64,000 bases of DNA from Lutjanus erythropterus (lineage: Eukaryota; Chordata; Actinopteri; Lutjaniformes; Lutjanidae), in contig CM034606.1 in NCBI GenBank assembly GCA_020091685.1, forward strand, positions 17,376,695-17,440,694, read 5' to 3'. The notes beneath the pieces are model-generated. The model did not search any database. It saw only the letters and a program-made list of their open reading frames with translations, and had not been told where the DNA came from. The position numbers and the translations under genes are program-made. This document shows positions 1 through 13,600 of this stretch, one piece after another (position 1 is the stretch's first letter; each line of letters opens with the position of its first letter).

Positions 1-146
1 GTTCTGAGTCCTATGTAATCACAACGTCCCCAGTTTGAGTCTGGCTGCAGGGACTTTTGTTGCATTCCCCATCTCTCCTCCCTCATTTCCTGTTAGCTAT
101 CTACTTTCTTCTCTCTAATAAAAGCATATAATGCTTGAAAAAACAA
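1..146 (+). repeat. 3' part of a tRNA-derived SINE-like repeat, cut by the window edge
   Basis: The segment has a B-box-like stretch (gtttgagtctggctgcaggga), then a pyrimidine-rich tract, and ends in ctctaataaaagcataataatgc-like sequence with an A-rich tail. This arrangement matches SINE tails I know from many teleost genomes. The family name is not certain. The 5' head lies outside the window. Confidence 0.5.
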
Positions 147-349
147 GGAGTACCACGTCTTGTTTATGTCCAAAGCAGCATCTGTGTGAAGGTTGGTAAA
201 CTTCAGCAGCATCTTTACGGTTACAAGGAAAAATAAATCATCTTACAGCCAAATGTCTTCTTACATCCATGATTCAGGAGCTGCAGTTCTGGGAAAGTGA
301 AAGTACAAAAGCTACTCAAAGCCAAAACGAATAATTAATGAATGCAATT

Positions 350-438
350 ATTAAAGGAATTGTTTGACATTTTAAGAAATCTGCTTATTCGCTTACTTGG
401 TGAGAAGATTGATACCACGCTCATGTCTGTTGAGGGGA
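350..438 (+). repeat. Fragment of the teleost 'aaggaat(a/t)gtttgacatttt' dispersed repeat
   Basis: It starts with ttaaaggaattgtttgacat and continues through a conserved block around tgagaagattgataccac. The same words recur at about 25434 on this strand and at 9251-9340 on the other strand. It is a common fish interspersed repeat, here truncated. Confidence 0.6.
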
Positions 439-559
439 TAGTTCAGGTTATTTGAGGTATGTTTGTAAGAGGTACATTTCGATAGTCAGTGTCTCAACAC
501 GTCCCCAGTTTGGTGAAGTAGAAAGGAGTACCAGCATGGAAGCAATAAACTGCTTTGGA

Positions 560-725
560 CGGGATCAGTAACAAAAGGTATTTGGTTTTTTTTTTTTATA
601 TTTTCACTACGTTATCTTGCCATCAGACAGAAAACTGCTGTTATAGAAGCCAATTATTGCTCTCTCCAAACCAACCAGACACCATAGGTGTAATCAGTAA
701 TCAGTTGATAAGTACTTCTCACAGC
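560..725. repeat. Dispersed repeat copy (shared with 6960-7170)
   Basis: The stretch around 627-690 shares gctgttata-aagccaa and ctaaaccaacca-actccatag with 6972-7025, with only scattered mismatches. Neither copy encodes a recognisable protein. The preceding segment (about 480-560) resembles 5325-5420, so these may be pieces of one longer repeat. Confidence 0.4.
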
Positions 726-1010
726 CTTGGCTGGGAATGTCAGAAAACAGACGCATCCAGAAAAGTCTTTGTCGTGCTTGCTCTTTCGCTCTTACGAAAC
801 ATTTTGCGTATATAAACACGAGAACAAATCCACAGATGTAAGTTGGACAGCACTGTGTCTATGACTGATTTATTGAGACACAAAATACAGATGCTAATAA
901 ATAGTACAGTTTTCATGTACTGTTGATGCCCAGAGTAGATATTTTGGATTTTGAGATTATGGTTGGTGAGGTTCTTCTGACTTTCTGAGTTTGAAATTCC
1001 ACTAAAGGTC

Positions 1011-1250
1011 AGGGCTGCACAATTAATCAAAATATTATCAAAATCACAATATGGCCAAGTGCAATATCCAAACCGCAGAAGCTGCAATTTTTTTCCCAAA
1101 GGAAAAAATGTGTGACGAAACAGAATTATAATGAAGTACTGTGGAGCTGCAGAGATGGGGTGGTCTACAAATCCAGTTTTCCAGATGTAAGAAAACATGT
1201 TTGTTTGGTACAGACTTCAACAATGTCACATCATCATGATTTTAATACGT
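1011..1250 (+). repeat. Dispersed 'agggctgcacaattaatc' repeat, copy 1
   Basis: It begins agggctgcacaattaatcaa, followed by aatatggcca, cagaagctgcaattttttt and gtgacgaaacagaattat. The same ordered blocks occur at 58699-58890, about 57 kb away. The open frame read through here is short and matches no family I recognise, so I call this repeat DNA. Confidence 0.65.
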
Positions 1251-3589
1251 TTTTTGCAGCCCTACTTCAAGGGGCATGCCAGTTGAAATTTCTGATTGGG
1301 AACCTGGAAATTTTGACTTCCAGTTCAAACCACTGCGTCCATGTTTACTTGCCTGCAGTCCTTTGTTCAGGCATTGCTGTGTTTCTTGGTGAATTACTGC
1401 GACCTGCAGATCAGTGGGATGGTGTGAAACCATTTACAGAACTGTATATTGTGTCAACAATGCATAGGTTACCTGTCTGGCAGTATCACATATCATCTAT
1501 ACCAGGTTGTTTCAGTTCTTCATTGAATCTAAAGTATATGATTTTTATGTGTGAAATATTTAAACCAAACACTTTTTAATGGCTGCACCAATAAATAGAA
1601 ATGTTTTAGTTGTCTTGTGTCATTATATACATATTTTCTCAAAATTCTGGTTGATGTGTTTTATATAACTTTGGGAAATCTTCTAGAATTGAAATAAAGT
1701 TGTGTGGGTTTGAACAAAGTTTGGCTGCACAGCTTGAGCCTGCAACGACTGAAAGTTGGTCTGAACTGGCACTGTTTAAAATTATTATCAAAAGCTTTCA
1801 AAAGTCACAAAGAATCTCTTCAACTCGTTTCTTATTAAAAGACTTGGATCTTTAATCCCACACAGAATCTTTGCAAGTTTTCTCTTTTGACCTCCGACTT
1901 CACTCGACTCTGCTTCCCCAGGATGGACTGCACATAATTCACCCTGTGTAGGCTGAGGTGATGTATTCTTTTCATGTACAGAGGAAGCGCAATATCCTGT
2001 TCCAGCACGGACTCTAATACCACACTGAGGCAGACTGGCCCCCGGCCTCTCAGGGGCCTGAGTGCTCCTGAAACTAAAGCCACAGGCTCTCTGAGACCGT
2101 GATATATGAGGTGTGTGTCTGTCTGTGCTGCAGACTCTGCCCCTTACAGTGTCAGTAAAAGCAGGGACTAATGGGGTCCCTCTTTGGAGAGCGCAGGGAG
2201 GAGGAATGGTTCTCATTTTAGTGGCAAATATGTTCCCTGAGGCTCAAGCGCTTTTATTGAAAAAGCATTTTCTCTTGTTAAGTCATTGTTGTGAAATACA
2301 ATATTTCAAGTTCATGTTATAGGGAATAGATTTCCCTCATGAGAGCCCCGTTTACCACACAAACCAAATGGCTCTGGCATCCATGATAAATGATTTGAGT
2401 GGCAACTACTCATCATGAGGAGACTAGTGGCGGGAAATAAAGAAATGTTATATTAATTCATTCAAAATCACTCAACAAAAGCTACTTTCAATCCCCTGGG
2501 GTCTCCTTTGGTTAAGTATTTTAGAGGCTCTTCATGTTGCTGGTCCTAATTTCCTCAGTTTTGGTCAAGATTTGTGCTTGTGTTGCATCTTGCAGGCTAC
2601 TTTCCTACAATCGCAATAAGTTAATTATGCCATGAAATCTGCAACATCATCACCAAATCATGAGACATCACTTTTAGTCCATTTGAATGTGACTGGTGTT
2701 CCATGGCAAATAAGGATTAAAACAGGAAAAAATCAAAATCAAAACAAAATCAGGGTAAGGTAATATAGGGACAATTGCAAAAGGTCTTATTCCTCCAACC
2801 ACAAACATGCCAAAGTGAAGACACTCATACTGCACATGCTCAGTTAGATCCTCTCTCCAGCTGGGAGGCAGAAGACACATTCAACATCTGCTGCTGCATT
2901 TACTGAAAAAAAAAATGTTGTGGTGGTATGAAAATAAGTTTTTCTTGAGCTGCATTTTTTGTCATTTTGTCCTGACCTTTTATATGAATTAAATTACTTA
3001 CCGAGTTTGAATCCTTATTTTTTTTTTTTACTTCTAATTGACATGGTTACCATGTCTCAGATCAGTCTATCTCACTCGCACATGATGTTCTATCATGGCT
3101 TATAGGGTGGGGACAATTGCAAAGAGTTGTTGTAACTGTCCCAAAGCTAACCAGCCATATCAGAATAGACCACACATCTGTATTTTTCAACATAAACTAG
3201 TTATTGTTGCAGTTTTGTGATAAAATTTTCCTCTCACACTGAAAAACAGACATGCACATTGATGCAAGGAATATGTTCCACGCATAAAGAAACAAAACGC
3301 AATATCTTCCAATATCTTATTTAATAAATATACAATAGTACAACATTATTGTAAAACAATGCATATTTTCAGAACAAAAAGCAAAAGTTAATTGTGAAGT
3401 TTGATGTATTTTTAACATGTTGCATGTTCTTTGATCATGTGGCAACTGTCCAGGGGTTGGGGTCAGTGGAAACATCTGACTTCTTCCATTCAATGTGTCA
3501 TATGTAATCTTGTTTACAAGATATGATATGATATGGGTAATTAGTAGACAAATGTAAGTTAATCATATAAAGATTTGGTTGGAGTAGTC
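1251..3589. other. Non-coding DNA upstream of stox1
   Basis: No exon with plausible splice sites and no recognisable protein fragment was found on either strand. The stretch is AT-rich, with small homopolymer runs near 2905 and 3018. It may hold regulatory DNA, but nothing specific is visible. Confidence 0.5.
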
Positions 3590-3831
3590 CAGGGGTCAGC
3601 CACCTCTAGGTCCAGAGCCACATTCGGATCTTCTGCCACCCTCCAGTGTCTAAAACATGCATCATAGCCTAAATCTACAGCTCAATGGCTTTTCCTCTAA
3701 ATTTAGTCTCTTACAGCATAACTATGGAAGCCAAATCCAAAAAAGGAAAATAATGAGGAAAATAATGAATTTAGCAATTGCAGCGCCAGACAGATTTAAT
3801 TTTAGATTTATTTAAAGGTTACAGATCCCTG
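3590..3831. mobile_element. hAT-like MITE with CAGGGGTC terminus
   Basis: The left end reads CAGGGGTCAGCCACCTCTAG and the right end reads GATCCCTG, giving short terminal inverted repeats (CAGGG...CCCTG). The flanking octamers are gagtagtc on the left and gtttagtc on the right, matching at 6 of 8 positions. That fits a decayed 8-bp target duplication of the hAT superfamily. The element is 242 bp with no coding capacity. Confidence 0.5.
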
Positions 3832-4278
3832 GTTTAGTCCAAACTGTCTCTGAGAAACCTGAGAATTGCAAAAAGTCCCGCAACTGTTCCCATTCTCCCC
3901 TATTCACAACCAAAATATACTTGTATGTCATGAATGAAACAGCACCTGCTCCTGCATTAGAGAACTAACACACACACACAGACACACAGCAGGCAGTCGG
4001 TGGGAGGTCTACCTGTGTGACCAGCAGCAGCAGGCTGATGAGCCCTCCTCCTCTCTGCCACCGTCACTGGTTTGTTTCCCTGGAAGCGCACAGAAACCAG
4101 TCGGACGGTCGCTGCGCCTCCGCTTCACTCGCTGCTGGACTCCCAGACGCACACTGGAGGAATGTGTGGCAAAACACGGCGTTTGTTTGGATTTTCAGAG
4201 AGGAGAATTGTCTTTTAACAAGTGCATTTTCGTTCCTGGCATGATAGCTCCCTCCCGGAGCCGGTAAAGGCGTCAGAC
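3832..4278 (+). promoter_or_regulatory. stox1: Probable stox1 proximal promoter and 5' UTR
   Basis: Base composition shifts to GC-rich just before the start codon, with CpG-containing words around 4080-4170 and 4240-4280, unlike the AT-rich DNA further upstream. A short CA repeat lies at 3968-3988. No TATA box is evident, so the exact transcription start cannot be placed. The frame of the coding start has no earlier ATG: a stop (taa) lies at about 4217. Confidence 0.4.
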
Positions 4279-4609
4279 ATGTCTCACCAGCAGCGGGTTG
4301 TCCAACTCTCCGCCGCTTCGCTCGCTGTGGTCCTCGGCCCGGACGACGAGAGTTTACGCGCCGGCGGAGGGAAACTCAACGCCAACACTACGAGTGGCCA
4401 GGAGATTTTTGCGGACTTTAAGGCGCAAAACTTGCGCAGTTTCTGGAATAAGAGGCTCGTTAAAGCCGTGGCTGAAGTGTACTTTCAGGGATGGATGGAA
4501 AATCTGGTGCTTTTCATTCAAGGGAACGCAAACAACCTGGAGGTGCTGAGAGAAGCGTGGATGCGCAGGGCTCTGAGGTCACCAAAGGGATTTATCATTA
4601 AAGCTGTCG
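4279..4609 (+). CDS. stox1: stox1 coding exon 1
   Basis: Starts at the ATG of [10 protein letters not shown] and ends in phase 1 before the donor gtatgt (4610). It encodes the N-terminal domain typical of STOX1, residues 1-110 plus one base of a glycine codon. Confidence 0.9.
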
Positions 4610-7600
4610 GTATGTAACATCAATACTGTCAATGAACCATCACCAGTGATGTTATTAAGTGTTATTATGTAGCAAACAAACTAATTATGCAACTTAACGT
4701 GTGCATCTGAAGTCCAGAAAGTTTCCAGAAACAATCCAGTGACAGATGGTAAAAGTCTGCCATGCAAAAATATGCAAACCAGAGTATTATAGGTGAAAAA
4801 CGCACAACAGTAAACAGCTACATGCAAGAACATAATTTGTTTTTGCTTTAGCGAGTACACTGTGGAGTCACACAACCAACAACATTTGTTTACCACAGTG
4901 GCAGAAACGTGTGAAAGTCATAAACCTTGAAGAACAGAAGCTGCCAGGTTTTAACACCTCCCTCCTCCTCCACTGGAGTTTTATTAAGACTGGCCACAAC
5001 TAAATCTGATGTCCACAAAACAAAGAATGGCAAAGAGATATCTTTTTTTTTTTTTTTTTTTTTTTGCCATATTACCATATTTACATGTGTGGCAGAGTCA
5101 GTCTGCTTGATTTTTCTCCATTCCTCTCATTCTAAACTCAAAAAAATGCTTAATTTTGTTGCAGTGAGCTGCAAAATGCTGCAGGCTTCACCAATTTCAA
5201 ACCAGTGTCACTGTCACAGGTGGGTTTTTTTTCACTGTCAAAGCTGTGGCATCTGGTTAAATAGCCTGAGAGACGATATTCCTTAAAGGGATCACTTGGA
5301 TTATTTGAAGAGGGGTTGTGTGAGGTACTTACTGATAGTTAGTATATTACAGTTTGGAGAAGCAGAGACGAGCACCAGCACCAAAAGCTAAGCAATGCAC
5401 AGCTGTGGACAGGGTCAATTTAAAACGGGCCACTTAAAAAAATGGCCCAGTTTCAGTGTACCTACATTCTGTCACAGGATGGTTTAAAATATTTTCAGTG
5501 CTTTATTTAACAGCTTTGTACGTTGGGAAACCACCATTGTGTAAGCCAGATACCTAGTTGCTGTCGACTGCTGCCTCGATTGGTTAATGTGTGTTATTAT
5601 GTGACTTCTGTGAATCCAAACTAATTATTTAAACCACAGAAGTCACATAATAACACAAACACACAAAGCAGCTAATCGCAACAGCAGTACGGCAGCAACT
5701 AATTAGTTTGCAAGCTAAAATTTCTGATTTTGCCAGTGGAGTCTGGTTGATTTGCAAAGGGCTCTATTTTGCTTATATTATGGTGGTTTCTTGACGGAAG
5801 AAGCTGTATGGCGTCAGGGTAAAGCAGGGAGAATATTCTAATAGCGTACACTTAAACCGTCATGATTTTTTCAGGTGGCTAAAACACATTTTGCTGCTGC
5901 CCCTGCCCACACCAGTATATTTCTGACTTTCCTACAGCGATACTCTCTGAACCGGGAGCGTAATCCGAATCATCCACTCTACTCCCTTGAATATCGTCTG
6001 GTGGGCTTTGAGAGGATTTCATCACCAATCAGCCTCCCCTTGTTGTCGACACAGTGATATGTTTACCAGAGCCTGTTAACAAAGCCCTGTATAGCATGTA
6101 ATTACCTCTAATTGCTCCTCTTCTCTGGCTTCTCTCTCTCAGATGTGTTTTAAAGCAGCATATAGCTGCGCAGAAACAATGAATGGAAACCTTTATGCAG
6201 CCTCTTATAGCATGATCTCATGGGCTGTAAATGCCTGACAGCACCAGCAGCTGCTGCAGAAAATGACAACCCTGTGTGGGCTTTAGACCTGATGACAGTA
6301 TTCTTAAGAGATACACCAGGTGATTCACATTTTTGTCTTGCTTTAGAAGAAAAATGCTAAACTCAGGGTTATAGCAAAAATAGTTATGAGGGAAATGATT
6401 TTATGTTTCTGCCGCAAAGCACCGATTTCCACTTAAAAATTTATCAATTATTCCACGAGATTCAAAACCTGATAAAGTTAGGTGTTCCAAATGCCATGAG
6501 CTGCAGCAGGTTCCTTTTTGGTTGTTGCTGCCATGTGGTCTAGCTGCCTTGCTGTCCTTCCAATAATGTGTGTATCTTTGTTTGAGCGTTATTTTGTCTA
6601 CCTTGCCATTGTCTACCTGCTGACTTTGTATCAGCTCTGCCAGACAGTGCACGGACAAGTAAAGGGAGGAATGCGATGTGCAGGGGAGGAAGAGACCACA
6701 CAAGGGGAGACCCGGGAGGGCGTGGAGCGTTGGAGGAGGAGGGCAGGGGGGTTGACATGTCATCCTGCTGTGAAGCAGTTTCTGTCCCTCCAACTCAGCA
6801 CACAAACACTGATGAGCCAGAGGTGATGCTGAACTTATTGCTAATCACAGCGTCAGCACCAATTTTAGCCGCTTACAAAAGGACCACCTAAAAAATTTAT
6901 GCCAGTTAAAGTGCTGATGCTGTTTATAATATTTTCACACCTTGACTTTTCCAGCAGACTGACGAGAAATCGCTGTTATATAAGCCAAATATCACTCACT
7001 CTAAACCAACCAAACTCCATAGCTAAAATCATTACTTTTACTTTGCAGAACATGAGAGTTGGTGGTCTAACTCTGCCTCGATGGGTTTGTTTTTTTGTGT
7101 TGTTGTGTTTTAAAAGTATAGTTTGGATTCAGTGATGTTACACAATAACACAAACTAACAAGGTCGAGGTGGCAGTAGATCAGGCAGCGACTCCTGTGTT
7201 CTGTGAGGTAAAATGAACATTTTCATGTATGCAGTTTGGTTCATTTGGAGAGAGCAATATTTGGGTTATGTAATGGAGCTTTGCTGTGTTGCAGACCATG
7301 TTCACAGCAGCATATCCAAACTGGGGTTGAGCCAACCGCCATCTACTGTAGCTAACACACTGACTATCGATAAGTACCTCATACCTTTAATAGCTGACAA
7401 CTAATCCAATAATTGACTAATAGTTGCAGCTCCAGCACACAGACATGTATGAGCTCACAGTTGGATCTCGTACGTGAGCAGGCGTTGATCCCTCAACAGA
7501 CTCCTCATGTTTGAGCTTCACACTAGAAACTTGTAGGCAAACATGTCCGTGTGTGGACATGTCACCTCCCTCTCCTCTTTAACAAATACTCTGCCCCACA

Positions 7601-10600
7601 CTGCAGCAATTTGTATGGAAATCAGCACTGGCATGCTGTCAGAGGCTGGTTTACTGCCTTCTCACTGAGAGTTGGTCAGCAGTGAATCACTGTGCGACTG
7701 GCTGCCGACCACCGCCGCTTTTCTGTTACCCAGGATTAATGTCCCCTCCATTTCATGGCCAGTGAGGGACTGTGGAAGTCAGACTTCCAGATTGATATCA
7801 GGCATGGACTTAAAGGCCTTGACATTGTCCTGATATAAATATGTCAGCTGAAAAACAGAAATGTTATGAGTTACGGGCTACAGTGAATTTCAAACAGCCC
7901 TATTTCCTTTCTCAGGTCAAAGCAAGGTTGAGACGTGAGGAGTTTTTTTAAAGGAGCAACTATGGAAGATGTTGAGCAGAAATTAAAGTTAGTTAATAGT
8001 GTTCAATAATAAGAGAGCGATAAAGACGATAAAACAAAGCTTCCAGACTCAATCACTTTGATTAATCTGCTAATTCATCACTGGTCCTGTCTGGTTATCA
8101 GTGCCAGCAGCCTGACTGGAGACAGATTGTCTTCGGCCATGTCCGGGCCTCCTCTGAGGGGAGAATATGCAGAAAAGGAGGTGTGCGGGAGTTGGGGAGG
8201 AGAGTTGATGAAGGCAGGGGATCGTGGTGAGGTTAGGCCGAGGTAAACAGACAGGGTGAGGAGTTAGTATGAACAGGCTTCGTTGTTATCCTTGTGGGAA
8301 TGGGCCCCACTGGTACTGAGGTTGACCTCTCCGCTTCATCTCACAAACGTCTGCAGGGTGTTTCTCATTCTTCCTCTTTTACTCTGAAATGATCTCTTCA
8401 TCCCTTTTCTTCCTCGCAGTAGTTGTTTACAGAATAATAATACCAGTGTTCTAGCCACAAAGTAATTTCATTGGTGATCAGGTATCCTCCTGCAGGAAAC
8501 CCAAAATATGAGGGAAATACAAGAAAATTATTGTTGTTTGTTGTTTCCACCACAGTAAGTGGTGCTGCTGTTTTGCCCGTAGAAACCATACATTATATCC
8601 AGCTCACTTCCTCTTTGTTTTACTGCATGTACAGGACTAGAATTATACTGCCTTGTGGTTTTGTGCCTCCACCAACCAGCCAAGTTGCAGTTGACATCCA
8701 TTTCTGCCCAGACTCATATAATGTATGTAGGAAAGACTTTGAAGGAATTGAAGTCATCACTATATAGACATGTATGATTCCAGTGAATAAGTTTCAGTAA
8801 ATAACATGTATTTGGATATAAAGTGTCAATTGGACATTTGCATTAAGTTTGATGAAATTCCCTCAAGGTGGACAGACGGATGGACAACCCAAAAATACAA
8901 TATAACAATGTTTCCCCCTCCTTCTGGTCTTTATGCTAAGTTAAATTAGGCCAAATTCAGACAGAATCAGTCATTGCAAAAATGCCACTTATCTCATTAA
9001 TTCGAGTGGAGGTAGACCGTTTACGCTGCAGAAGATGCTGAAGAAAAAATAAAGGTGGCACAAAGTTGAAACATGGTCAACATTATGAGAAATGTAACCT
9101 GATGTCACACTGCAGTGACCAATCATGTAAGCCTACAATCAGCACGGTCCATGCTCACTCATGTCTCTGAAACCAAAATGCACAACCCTCCAGCTAGGCC
9201 AAAACGAAACAATGCCTGATTTTGTGTGATTATAAACTTAATCATCTGTTGGCTCAGTCGCGCCGTAATGCAGAGACGTGAGAGTGGTATCAATCTTCTC
9301 ATCTAAGTTGAAAGTGAAGCATATTTTTGAAAAAATGTCAGCTGAATTCTTATGTTTTTATGACAATGCACTAATCACCTTGTCGGAAGTCTTTTAAAAC
9401 AGACTTGTTGGAGGCTCTCCTGTTGAAACCAGAGGCTTCATAATGGCTGTTAGCTGCCTCTGCATTATTTAGAGTCCTACTATTGTCCCCGCAGCAGGAA
9501 GAGCGTGGATCCATGAGCTGAAACATTTATATGGAGTCAGCCACTGGTGTAATGAGGTGTCCTGTATCCTTCTTACAATCAACCTCTGTAAACTGTCCTC
9601 GTCCTCTTTGAACATGAACGTGAATGAGTCCTCTGGACAAGCCTCTCACTTTCGCCATGGAAAACACATTCTGGCCATTATAGGACACTGTATGTCTCCC
9701 TTTGTGTGTTTCTGGAGAACTGGAGCACAGCTATGCTGCGCTTCTTTAGCCAAGTTTCCTTTTTAAATGGTATGTTTCATTTAACTTGCCATACCATGAG
9801 GTGGCGAGGCATTCCTGAAATGCTTCATTTACTCTTGAGATCATTTCCTGAGCTCGCCAGCTCAGAGAGCCTCATTTCTGCTCTGTTCACTTGAAAGTGT
9901 TGTACTTTCACACAAGGGGTGTCTCCTTTCATGAGGGTATTTTGTCAGAGTCTCAGAGCGCTTCACTAATGGCCATAACTCTTCCAGATGTTAGCTTATT
10001 AACCATGACACCCCCATGCCGGGCCTTTGCAGGTTTAAATGGGCCACCCTGTCCTAACTAAGCGGCACAGGTCAAAGGTTACAACCTTCCTGCTAACAAG
10101 CAACCTTGAGGTCAGTTAGCTTCAGAGGGTTTGTTAGAAGGCAAACGGAGCAACACACATCAATACAGTATCCAGGTGTTCAGTGTAGCTTCTGTTAATG
10201 ACACACCCCCACAACACCACACAAATATATTCTTAGGAATGGATTATTAAAAACAGAAAAGAATAAAAATTTAAATGCTGTTTACAAACAACAGTTAAAG
10301 AGTTAATCTGTGGCAGTTCAAAACTGAACACTAACATAGCATTAAATACTAAATATGTAGTGCTTCATGCACAACTTTTTATTACTTTTAGCCAGTGTTG
10401 GAAAAAGCATTCATACACTTTACTACTTCAGTAAAAGTGCTTATACCACACAATAAAATGCTCCACTACAAGTACATAAGTAAGAGTATGTATTAAGCAA
10501 AATGTACTTTAAGTATTAAAAATAAAAGAACTTGTTCTGCAGTAAAATGGTCCCTCTCACTGTTTTACTATATGTATGTTTTGGATTAATATTACTGCTG

Positions 10601-13600
10601 CATTAATGTATATGTTGCATTTTACTGCTGTAGATGTTTATGGTTGAGCTCATTTTAATAACTTTTCTACTGTTGGGTAGTTTGATCTCCAGCAATGCAT
10701 CATAATCTGTAAGATCATCATAGATTGTAGTGTAGCTGTCTTGTGAGAACCACAAATCTCTAAAAAGTCTTCACCGTGAAGTTTTCAGCTTTGCGATGAT
10801 GCATTTTCCAGCCTTTTTCCCCCGCGGTTCTTCAAGAGTTAATGTAGTTTAAGAAGAAGAATCTTCTCAATCCATAAAGGAACATTTAATCCTTCAGCTT
10901 ATCTGAAAAATTAAAGTTCACCAATTTTGGAGAAATTAGGTTTTCATTATACCACTCTTTGATATGTATCTGAGTAGAAGTATAAAGTGTTATAAAAATG
11001 AAAACACTAAAGTACAAGAACCTCAAATTTGTACTTAAGTGAATGTACTTTGTTAGATTCCTCCACTGCTTTTAGCCATGATTTCAACCGTTTATCTAAT
11101 ATTTGTAGCTATTTCAACTGTTTATGGATTTCATTAACAATATCAATCATTTAACTGTTACTTTTAGCCAGTGTAACTTATTTTACCCTCACTTTTAGCT
11201 TGATGATTGTTTTCATGCACTAATATACTAGTTATTGTTAACGTAATAAGGATCAGAATCACACAGATGTATTATCCTATTTGGCTGTTTATTTTCCTCC
11301 TTAATACAAATATGGATTTAATCAAGTCATATTTTCTATTTTATAGTTTAGTTGATGTTTGCTCGTAGCCCCTGGCAACTGCGGGAGTGCCCCCTGCGGT
11401 ACGAGTATGTAATCTGTGTTTTTATGAAGACATCGTTAAAGAACCCACATTATTTTATTTAATGTATTTGTCTGTATTTTATTTCTGGTCGGGGAAATAA
11501 TGATGAAAAGAAACACTCACAGAAGTACATTTGTGTGCGATCTGCTCCGCTCTGCTCAGTTACAGCAACCATCTGCTCTCAAACAATATTGGTTGAAGAT
11601 AATCGCTCTCGAGCTCCCTGACACTAATAGTATGACATTAAGCCGTTACACAAAATATATGCTGCTGTTTTTCAGGCTCAAAATGATGAAGAGTCCATAT
11701 TATGACAGCGGTTGGCTCAGGCTTGTTCTCCTCACAAAAACAGAGGAAGAATGTTTTTGGAAACCATAACCCAAATCTGCTGCCGGTATCCAGCAGTGTT
11801 GAGGTTCTTACGTCTGACTTGTGTTGGTTTGGTAGATCAAAGAACACCTAATTTCATCTATTCTAAATAAACAGTTGACAGGAGATTAATTAACTTGTAA
11901 CATGAAAGGTTTTGACTCGATGTAATGGAAAGAAAAGCCTCTGATTTGTGCAGGTTCATTAAAACTTTAAATTGTTTTTCAAATTGCATTGTTGGTGTAA
12001 GTTAATTAGGCTGCGGTCTATAAAACAAGCATCACTCCTGCTGTCTCTTACTGTGCCGGCACCGAGGTTATGTCTCTGCATTTATCTGGAATGTCTTACT
12101 GTTTCCTGCACTTGTAAAAGATGGTTTATGGTTCAGATATGAGGAATCCTTGACCTCTATTCTCAGACTTGACCTCCGCACTCATGTGTGAGTGTGCGTG
12201 CATGCCTCTCAGCACATCATTTGTTCGCCACATCCTTCCCATTGAGCAGGAAGCTCACCCCCGGTGCAAATCAGGCCCGTCGACCGCTTTATCAACCCAA
12301 ATATTGGGCTCACCCATAGCGGCGGAGTGGAGCCGTGCCAACAATAACAGTTGAGGAGTTTCCTCTGTATCCCTCAGCTTATACACCCTGTCAGCGGCCG
12401 CTTGGGTTTCCCCTCGTGGGATTTGTCTTCATTCACTCTCTGGTCAGACAAATGGGTCGACACAGATGTGAGGCTATATTGCATTAAATTTGGTATTACT
12501 ATTACTGCTCTGTTTCCTGACAGGATGTTTTCTTTGCTTCATTTAGCATTGATAAATGTAATGGTATGCTAACATCAGCTCTGTGAGAGCAAAGTGCTGT
12601 GTTTTTGTATTTCATGAGTGAAAGATACTTTCAAGGATCACGGTGGAGCTGTGTGCTGACCAGTTGCAAGGCATTAAAAAGCGATGGATCGTATGGCAGA
12701 CACTGGACGGGAGCTTTGCTCTTAATACTGGGATAACAAGCACAGGAATCTGCTGCACCTCGAGCACAGTTAAATAGGAGGAAATGGGTTTCATCTGCGA
12801 CCAATGACTGCCATCACTCTTTATTAAAGGGCGTGGATCTGCTAGAAACCCTTGTAGATTGTGTGTACACATGGTTGAAGTGGGGTGAAAACGATTATTT
12901 TCATAGTTGAGTAATTGGTTGATTATTTTCTTGATTAATAGTTATTTTGTCTGTAAAATGTCAGAAAATGGTGAAAAATGTTGATCAGTGTCTCCCAAAG
13001 CCCAAGATGACATCTGCAAATGTATTGGTTTGCCCCAAACCCAAAGATATTCAGTTTACTGTCAGAGAGGAGTAAAGAAACCAGAAATTAGTTCAATAAT
13101 TAGTGATAAATAAGTAATACATTAGTTAATTTAATAATTGATTGACAAAATCAAAAAAGACTTGCAACTCAACTTGAACTTGGACACCAATGACTCGAAA
13201 CTTCACTTGGACTTGAGTCTTTGGACTTGAAAATACTAAAGATTAAAAGTGTGTTAGATTAACACCATTTATTACCAGAAAGTTGACTCTTTATTGCCCA
13301 GATCCACTTTGTGTTGAACTGACAGCATTAAGTCATGCTGCAGGAGAAAACCATTAGGAGCTAATGTTCTATTATTGAGTGCCAGTTGTAACAAAGATAA
13401 CTTTGGTTGTGTTCAAAAACTATGCAGTGGTCAGTGAAAAATGAATTGCAGTGTGGAAAATGAGCAGGTTGAATGTTACAGATGGAGATGCAACAACAAA
13501 TAAGGGTAAATCGAGGCTCTGTTGTTAAAATGACAGTACATTTGGTGAAGAACGCATTTGTTTAAGACTCGAAACTTAACATTTAGGACTTTGGATATGT

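Noticed and set aside
1112..1579. Plus-strand open frame of about 150 codons
   Set aside because: It runs through a dispersed repeat and has no domain, no good start context and no splice partners.
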